This document shows positions 60,754-64,000 of a DNA stretch of 64,000 nucleotides, piece by piece (positions within the stretch are counted from its first letter, which is position 1; each line of letters starts with the position of its first letter). Origin of the DNA: Bacteroidota bacterium (GTDB taxonomy: Bacteria > Bacteroidota > Bacteroidia > Flavobacteriales > Schleiferiaceae); NCBI GenBank assembly GCA_003385605.1, contig QQUU01000049.1, positions 27,719-91,718 on the forward strand, in the 5' to 3' direction. Below the pieces are notes generated by a model that saw nothing but the letters and a program-made list of their open reading frames with translations, was not told the origin of the DNA and did no database searches. A program made the position numbers and the translations under genes.

Positions 60754-61275
60754 ATGGAAGCATTTGTTGAAATTCTCAAGTATACTTTTCCAGCGGCACT
60801 AATGCTGCTTCTAACCTATTTACTCTTGTCCAATTTCGTGGACAACGAGGAGAAGCGTCGTGCCTTCTATCTTAGAAAAGACTTGCAGAAAAAATCGCTT
60901 CCGTTACGCATGCAAGCATTCGAGCGTATCATTATGCTCCTAGAGCGCGTTACTCCCAATCACTTGGTCATCAGAGTTAAGCCAGGCAGCATGACTATCG
61001 GGCAATACCGCAAAGCATTGGTTGAAGCTGTTCGTCAAGAATTTGATTACAACATCACGCAACAAGTATATGTTAGCGACGAGGCGTGGAACCACGTAGT
61101 TAGCGCAAAAAGTCAAGTGATTAGCATCATCAATAAGGTCGCTGGTACCTTAGGTGCAGATGCCACGGCAGCTGACCTAGCCAAAGAGTTGATTAATGCT
61201 GAAATGGCTGCAGAAATCTTCCCTACGAAAGCGGCTATTCTCTTAATCAAGCACGAAGCAGCCCGCTCGTTTTAA
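60754..61275 (+). CDS. Single-pass membrane protein of unknown function
   Basis: A 173-residue protein: one N-terminal helix (FPAALMLLLTYLLLSNFV, residues 12-29), a basic juxtamembrane region (NEEKRRAFYLRKDLQKK), then a soluble mixed alpha/beta domain with LRMQAFERIIMLLERVTP and a helical end (AKELINAEMAAEIFPTKAAI). It resembles a conserved uncharacterised Bacteroidota family (possibly the one called DUF7935, from memory). It faces the meaB-like gene, overlapping its end by four bases. No function inferred. Confidence 0.75.
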   Translation: MEAFVEILKYTFPAALMLLLTYLLLSNFVDNEEKRRAFYLRKDLQKKSLPLRMQAFERIIMLLERVTPNHLVIRVKPGSMTIGQYRKALVEAVRQEFDYNITQQVYVSDEAWNHVVSAKSQVISIINKVAGTLGADATAADLAKELINAEMAAEIFPTKAAILLIKHEAARSF

Positions 61276-62339
61276 GCCAATATTTTATCCATAAGGAGTC
61301 GACTCGCCTCGAAAGGGCTCACTTTGCCTTTAGCGATTTGGGCTAATAAGTCGTCTCGCTCTTTACCCCAATTTTCTTTTGCGCTCATTCGCTCGAATAG
61401 CAGGTCGCCAATGGTCGATTTGAACCAATACTCCTGTTGCGCGCTACGTCGTTTATCCATCCAGCCGTTGAGTTGACCGTGACGCTTGAATCGGTCTAGG
61501 GCAGACCACATATCCTCCATGCCCGTGGCATGTAAGGCGCTAATTTGCAGGACAGGCGGCTGCCAATGATCTTGAGCTCTGGTCATCAGCTGCAGCGCTC
61601 CTTGCAGTTCAATAGCGCTTTGTTCGGCTTGTTGTATTCGATCACCATCACACTTATTCAAAGCAATCACATCCGCCATTTCCATAATACCCTTCTTTAT
61701 TCCCTGCAATTCGTCACCGGTTCCAGGCATCGCGAGAAAAAGAAAACAATCCGTCAGTTTGCTTACCACAGTCTCACTTTGGCCCACACCAACAGTTTCA
61801 ACGAAAATGAAATTGAAACCTGCTGCTTCACACAAGGTCACTGCTTCGAATGTACTTCTTGCAACACCGCCCAATCGGCCACCAGAGGCAGAGGGACGAA
61901 TGAATACCCTGTTGCTTTTACCAATAGATTCCATCCTGGTCTTATCGCCAAGAATACTCCCCTTGCTCCACTCACTTGAAGGATCGACAGCTAGAACAGC
62001 AATCCGTGCATCAGGATCATGATTGAGCAAAAATGAACAGTAGGCTTCTAGAAAGGTACTTTTCCCAACTCCGGGAACGCCACTTATACCAATACGGAAT
62101 GCGCCACCGCTTTCAGGATGTAAACGGTTCATAAGTGCTCTGCACCTTAATTCATCCTCAGGCGAGGTACTTTCAGCAACGGTAATGGCTAGAGAAAGCG
62201 CGGTAATATCCCCTTGGAGAACTGCTTCTGCAAGACTTTCTGTGTCCTGCTTGAGTCTCTTTGCTCCCTTCCATTTGGGATTGATAAACGGAGCGTCTTC
62301 CACCCCCTTGGCGATATGTAATGCACTCTTTTTTGACAT
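61272..62339 (-). CDS. MeaB/ArgK family G3E GTPase
   Basis: A 355-residue P-loop GTPase. G1 is GISGVPGVGKSTFLEAY, the magnesium-binding switch region includes VDPSSEWSKGSILGDKTRM and FVETVGVGQSE, and NKCDGD supplies guanine specificity. MeaB proteins load and protect the B12 cofactor of methylmalonyl-CoA mutase; older ArgK annotations are wrong. The mutase genes are not in the window. The ATG is adjacent to the stop of the saccharopine-dehydrogenase-like gene, so the two are cotranscribed. Confidence 0.92.
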   Translation of the reverse strand: MSKKSALHIAKGVEDAPFINPKWKGAKRLKQDTESLAEAVLQGDITALSLAITVAESTSPEDELRCRALMNRLHPESGGAFRIGISGVPGVGKSTFLEAYCSFLLNHDPDARIAVLAVDPSSEWSKGSILGDKTRMESIGKSNRVFIRPSASGGRLGGVARSTFEAVTLCEAAGFNFIFVETVGVGQSETVVSKLTDCFLFLAMPGTGDELQGIKKGIMEMADVIALNKCDGDRIQQAEQSAIELQGALQLMTRAQDHWQPPVLQISALHATGMEDMWSALDRFKRHGQLNGWMDKRRSAQQEYWFKSTIGDLLFERMSAKENWGKERDDLLAQIAKGKVSPFEASRLLMDKILA

Positions 62340-63533
62340 TTAAGCCTGGTCTATGTAGTCTTGAAGATACATAAAGTCTGAGGTAAGCGCTCCTTCAGAG
62401 CACTCTGTAGCTCTAGCTAGTACTCCCTCCGCGTCGCCGTTAAATAGCGCCGGAATCACGTGCTCCATCAAATCACTACCGAAACTTAGCGAAGCGTCTC
62501 TAGGCAACTCACAGGGCAAATTGTCTACAGCCATGACTCCGATTGCTTCAGGGTGGTTGTGATCTACTTCTTTTTCCGCTTGGGCCAAATAGCCGTAGAA
62601 TGGATCGTCTATGGTTGAAGCACGTAATGTAGAAGCAACGGGACCATCAATATCACAGCTGATGTCGGATACATAGGAAATAGCAAAATCTCGCTGCTTG
62701 GCATCCTCTCTAGTGAAAATATATGGTGCTCGACTGTCGTAATAATGCCCTGCTATGTATAGCTTGGCAAATGGTGCATACTGCATAAAGTTGCTTTCAA
62801 ATCCACTTGGGTCTGCGAACAATTCTTTGCGGTCAAAAGGTCGTCCGTCGTTGGTCCTGTAGTACTCTTCAACGTCCAATTGGCTCCAGAAACATCCTTC
62901 GTAACTCGAAACCTCATTCGGTGAAATCTGTGGAATTCCAGAAGCCTTTAATGTCTCTACTGCGCCACCTGCTACGCGGCCTTTACCCGTTAGTAAGATG
63001 CGTACATCTGAAGGCCACTCAATGCCTTGAAGCTGGGCAAACATTTCTTCCATGTCCTTGCACTCGTGAGCTGGCTTCAATGTGTATTGACCGTATTTCT
63101 CACCCCAGCCACGTAAGCCATTGTAAGCACCTACGAGACCTGCGAATCTGCCGAAGGCGACGACGCGGGTACCGTTTTTAGTAAGCAACTCGTAATCAAT
63201 CAGACGAACATTGCGTTCCACGCAGGCCTTTAACAGCTTCGCATTATAGGGTTGTCTTTTATAGGTATGAGAGAAAAAGAAGTAAGTCTTTCCTGGAATT
63301 AATTGCGGTATTGGGACCTCTTTCACCCCCAATAAAACATCACACTCCTCGACAGAATCTAGAACCTCAATGCCTGCTTCTGTATATTCATTGTCGCTAA
63401 ATGCCCGTATATCGCTGGACTGCGCCACAACGACTACACCAAATCTTTCTTGCAACTCTACCGCTTGTTTAGGCGTCAGCGGAACTCTTCGATCGATAGG
63501 GATTTTACCCTCACGTAATAAGCCGATTTTCAT
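62340..63533 (-). CDS. Saccharopine dehydrogenase (lysine-forming) LYS1-like oxidoreductase
   Basis: A 397-residue two-domain NAD(P)-binding enzyme of the alanine dehydrogenase/LYS1 superfamily. Blocks shared with eukaryotic lysine-forming saccharopine dehydrogenase are IDRRVPLTPKQAVELQ, RVVAFGRFAGLVGAYNGLRG, the Rossmann motif LLTGKGRVAGGAVETL, YVSDISCDIDGP and AVDNLPCELPRDASLSFGSD. In bacteria its role may be lysine degradation or an unrelated oxidation. ATG at 63533 (MKIGLLREGKIP) is the family start; the GTG-type extension at 63542 adds nothing. It is linked to the MeaB gene. Confidence 0.85.
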   Translation of the reverse strand: MKIGLLREGKIPIDRRVPLTPKQAVELQERFGVVVVAQSSDIRAFSDNEYTEAGIEVLDSVEECDVLLGVKEVPIPQLIPGKTYFFFSHTYKRQPYNAKLLKACVERNVRLIDYELLTKNGTRVVAFGRFAGLVGAYNGLRGWGEKYGQYTLKPAHECKDMEEMFAQLQGIEWPSDVRILLTGKGRVAGGAVETLKASGIPQISPNEVSSYEGCFWSQLDVEEYYRTNDGRPFDRKELFADPSGFESNFMQYAPFAKLYIAGHYYDSRAPYIFTREDAKQRDFAISYVSDISCDIDGPVASTLRASTIDDPFYGYLAQAEKEVDHNHPEAIGVMAVDNLPCELPRDASLSFGSDLMEHVIPALFNGDAEGVLARATECSEGALTSDFMYLQDYIDQA

Positions 63534-63581
63534 ACGCACCAAGTTAGTCCAACTGTGCTGAATATTGGCATAGAATGTGCT

Positions 63582-63589
63582 TATCTTTG
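63582..63589 (+). promoter_or_regulatory. ssrA promoter -7 element
   Basis: TATCTTTG, exact TAnnTTTG, 11 bases before the mature 5' end of the tmRNA. Confidence 0.68.
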
Positions 63590-63600
63590 CGCCCTACATC

Positions 63601-63997
63601 GGGGTCGACTGGTTTTGACAGCAGGCCGAAGGTTGATGTAAGCATGTCGAGCGCGGAAGGGGCAGCTCGTAAATACACCGCTTCACTTTTTATAACTGGC
63701 GAAGAATCTTACGCTTTGGCCGCTTAATCTGACAGGATGTCGATTATGCTAATCCTATACAAGGTATAGGAGCTGAACATCTCGCAAGAGCCCCCGTCCT
63801 GAGGCGCTTGATCACGAGGTGTGGAAAATTCAGGAATGCAATTGGCCCTCGCCTCGCGGGCCAGTTCAAGTTTAGAGGCTAAGCCATGATTAGGGTGCTT
63901 GTGCTCAGAGATTGGTCGAAAACTTAATCACAAGATAAGCATGTAGAAAGCCTCAGGCTTCCTTGTTTGGACGCGGGTTCGATTCCCGCCGACTCCA
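63601..63997 (+). ncRNA. ssrA: Transfer-messenger RNA (tmRNA)
   Basis: A 397-base RNA that rescues stalled ribosomes. The 5' end GGGGTCGACTGGTTTTGACA pairs with the 3' end CGACTCC (seven base pairs, one G-U) to form the alanine-type acceptor stem, and the T-arm CGGGTTCGATTCCCG is at 63974-63988. The tag reading frame at 63698-63727 reads GGC GAA GAA TCT TAC GCT TTG GCC GCT TAA, giving the tag (A)GEESYALAA. The discriminator A at 63997 is followed by CTT, so CCA is added after transcription. One-piece form, no permutation. Confidence 0.97.
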
Positions 63998-64000
63998 CTT

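Noticed and set aside
63974..63997. A separate tRNA gene at the window end
   Set aside because: The T-arm and acceptor sequence belong to the tmRNA, whose 5' half pairs with it 390 bases upstream; no anticodon arm is present.

Overview
The window looks like a chromosomal segment of a Bacteroidota bacterium, most likely a flavobacterium (Flavobacteriia; genus not determined). The evidence is a gliding/type IX secretion (T9SS) type-B C-terminal sorting domain, a TonB receptor with a carboxypeptidase-regulatory-like N-domain, the GH3/beta-lactamase fusion next to bshA (bacillithiol), a short CarB without the allosteric domain, a tmRNA tag ending in YALAA, and about twenty Bacteroidota-type promoter -7 boxes (TAnnTTTG, in three cases with TTG 19 bases upstream). 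Base composition and coding style look uniform. I see no insertion sequence, prophage, CRISPR array, tRNA or rRNA. No gene-free stretch exceeds about 200 bp; the largest are 6336-6537 and 52554-52747.

Layout. 1-7.7 kb: partial tatC, recQ, a small conserved ORF, an ECF sigma factor, uvrA, then trmH and a SUI1/eIF1-like gene whose start codons face each other four bases apart. 7.8-18.3 kb: bshA and a GH3-serine hydrolase fusion (minus), then a small membrane protein, mutL, two rhomboid proteases and an endonuclease/exonuclease/phosphatase protein (plus), then an orphan peptide-binding lipoprotein behind gyrB (minus). 18.3-30.2 kb: gyrB, an outer-membrane barrel/TPR pair, ftsE plus a glycosyltransferase, a second glycosyltransferase, queA and a secreted nuclease-like protein. 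30.2-42.6 kb: a thioredoxin-like lipoprotein, a small secreted protein, pyrG-yidC, a TonB receptor, rlmH-holA, nadC-BrkB-DUF2147 and a LamG surface protein. 42.7-53.3 kb: a two-gene operon of unassigned PLP enzymes, a YfhO membrane protein, a glycosyltransferase, carB, rpmH (L34) and a methyltransferase. 53.4-64 kb: a DEAD-box helicase with an RGG tail, an SDR, a 2OG-Fe(II) oxygenase, aminotransferase-DUF6165-TrkH, a membrane protein, a lysine-type saccharopine dehydrogenase homologue with a MeaB GTPase, and ssrA (tmRNA).

Most genes are housekeeping: DNA repair (RecQ, UvrA, MutL, HolA), translation and RNA modification (TrmH, RlmH, QueA, SUI1, L34, tmRNA), nucleotide supply (PyrG, CarB, NadC) and envelope biogenesis (TatC, YidC, FtsE, TonB receptor, rhomboids). 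The least explained element is the PLP-enzyme operon at 42676-45269. Other points worth a second look are a gyrB terminator embedded in the signal-peptide codons of the next gene, a candidate small RNA after uvrA, a hairpin-rich deaD leader, and active-site or zinc-site losses in UvrA and MutL.
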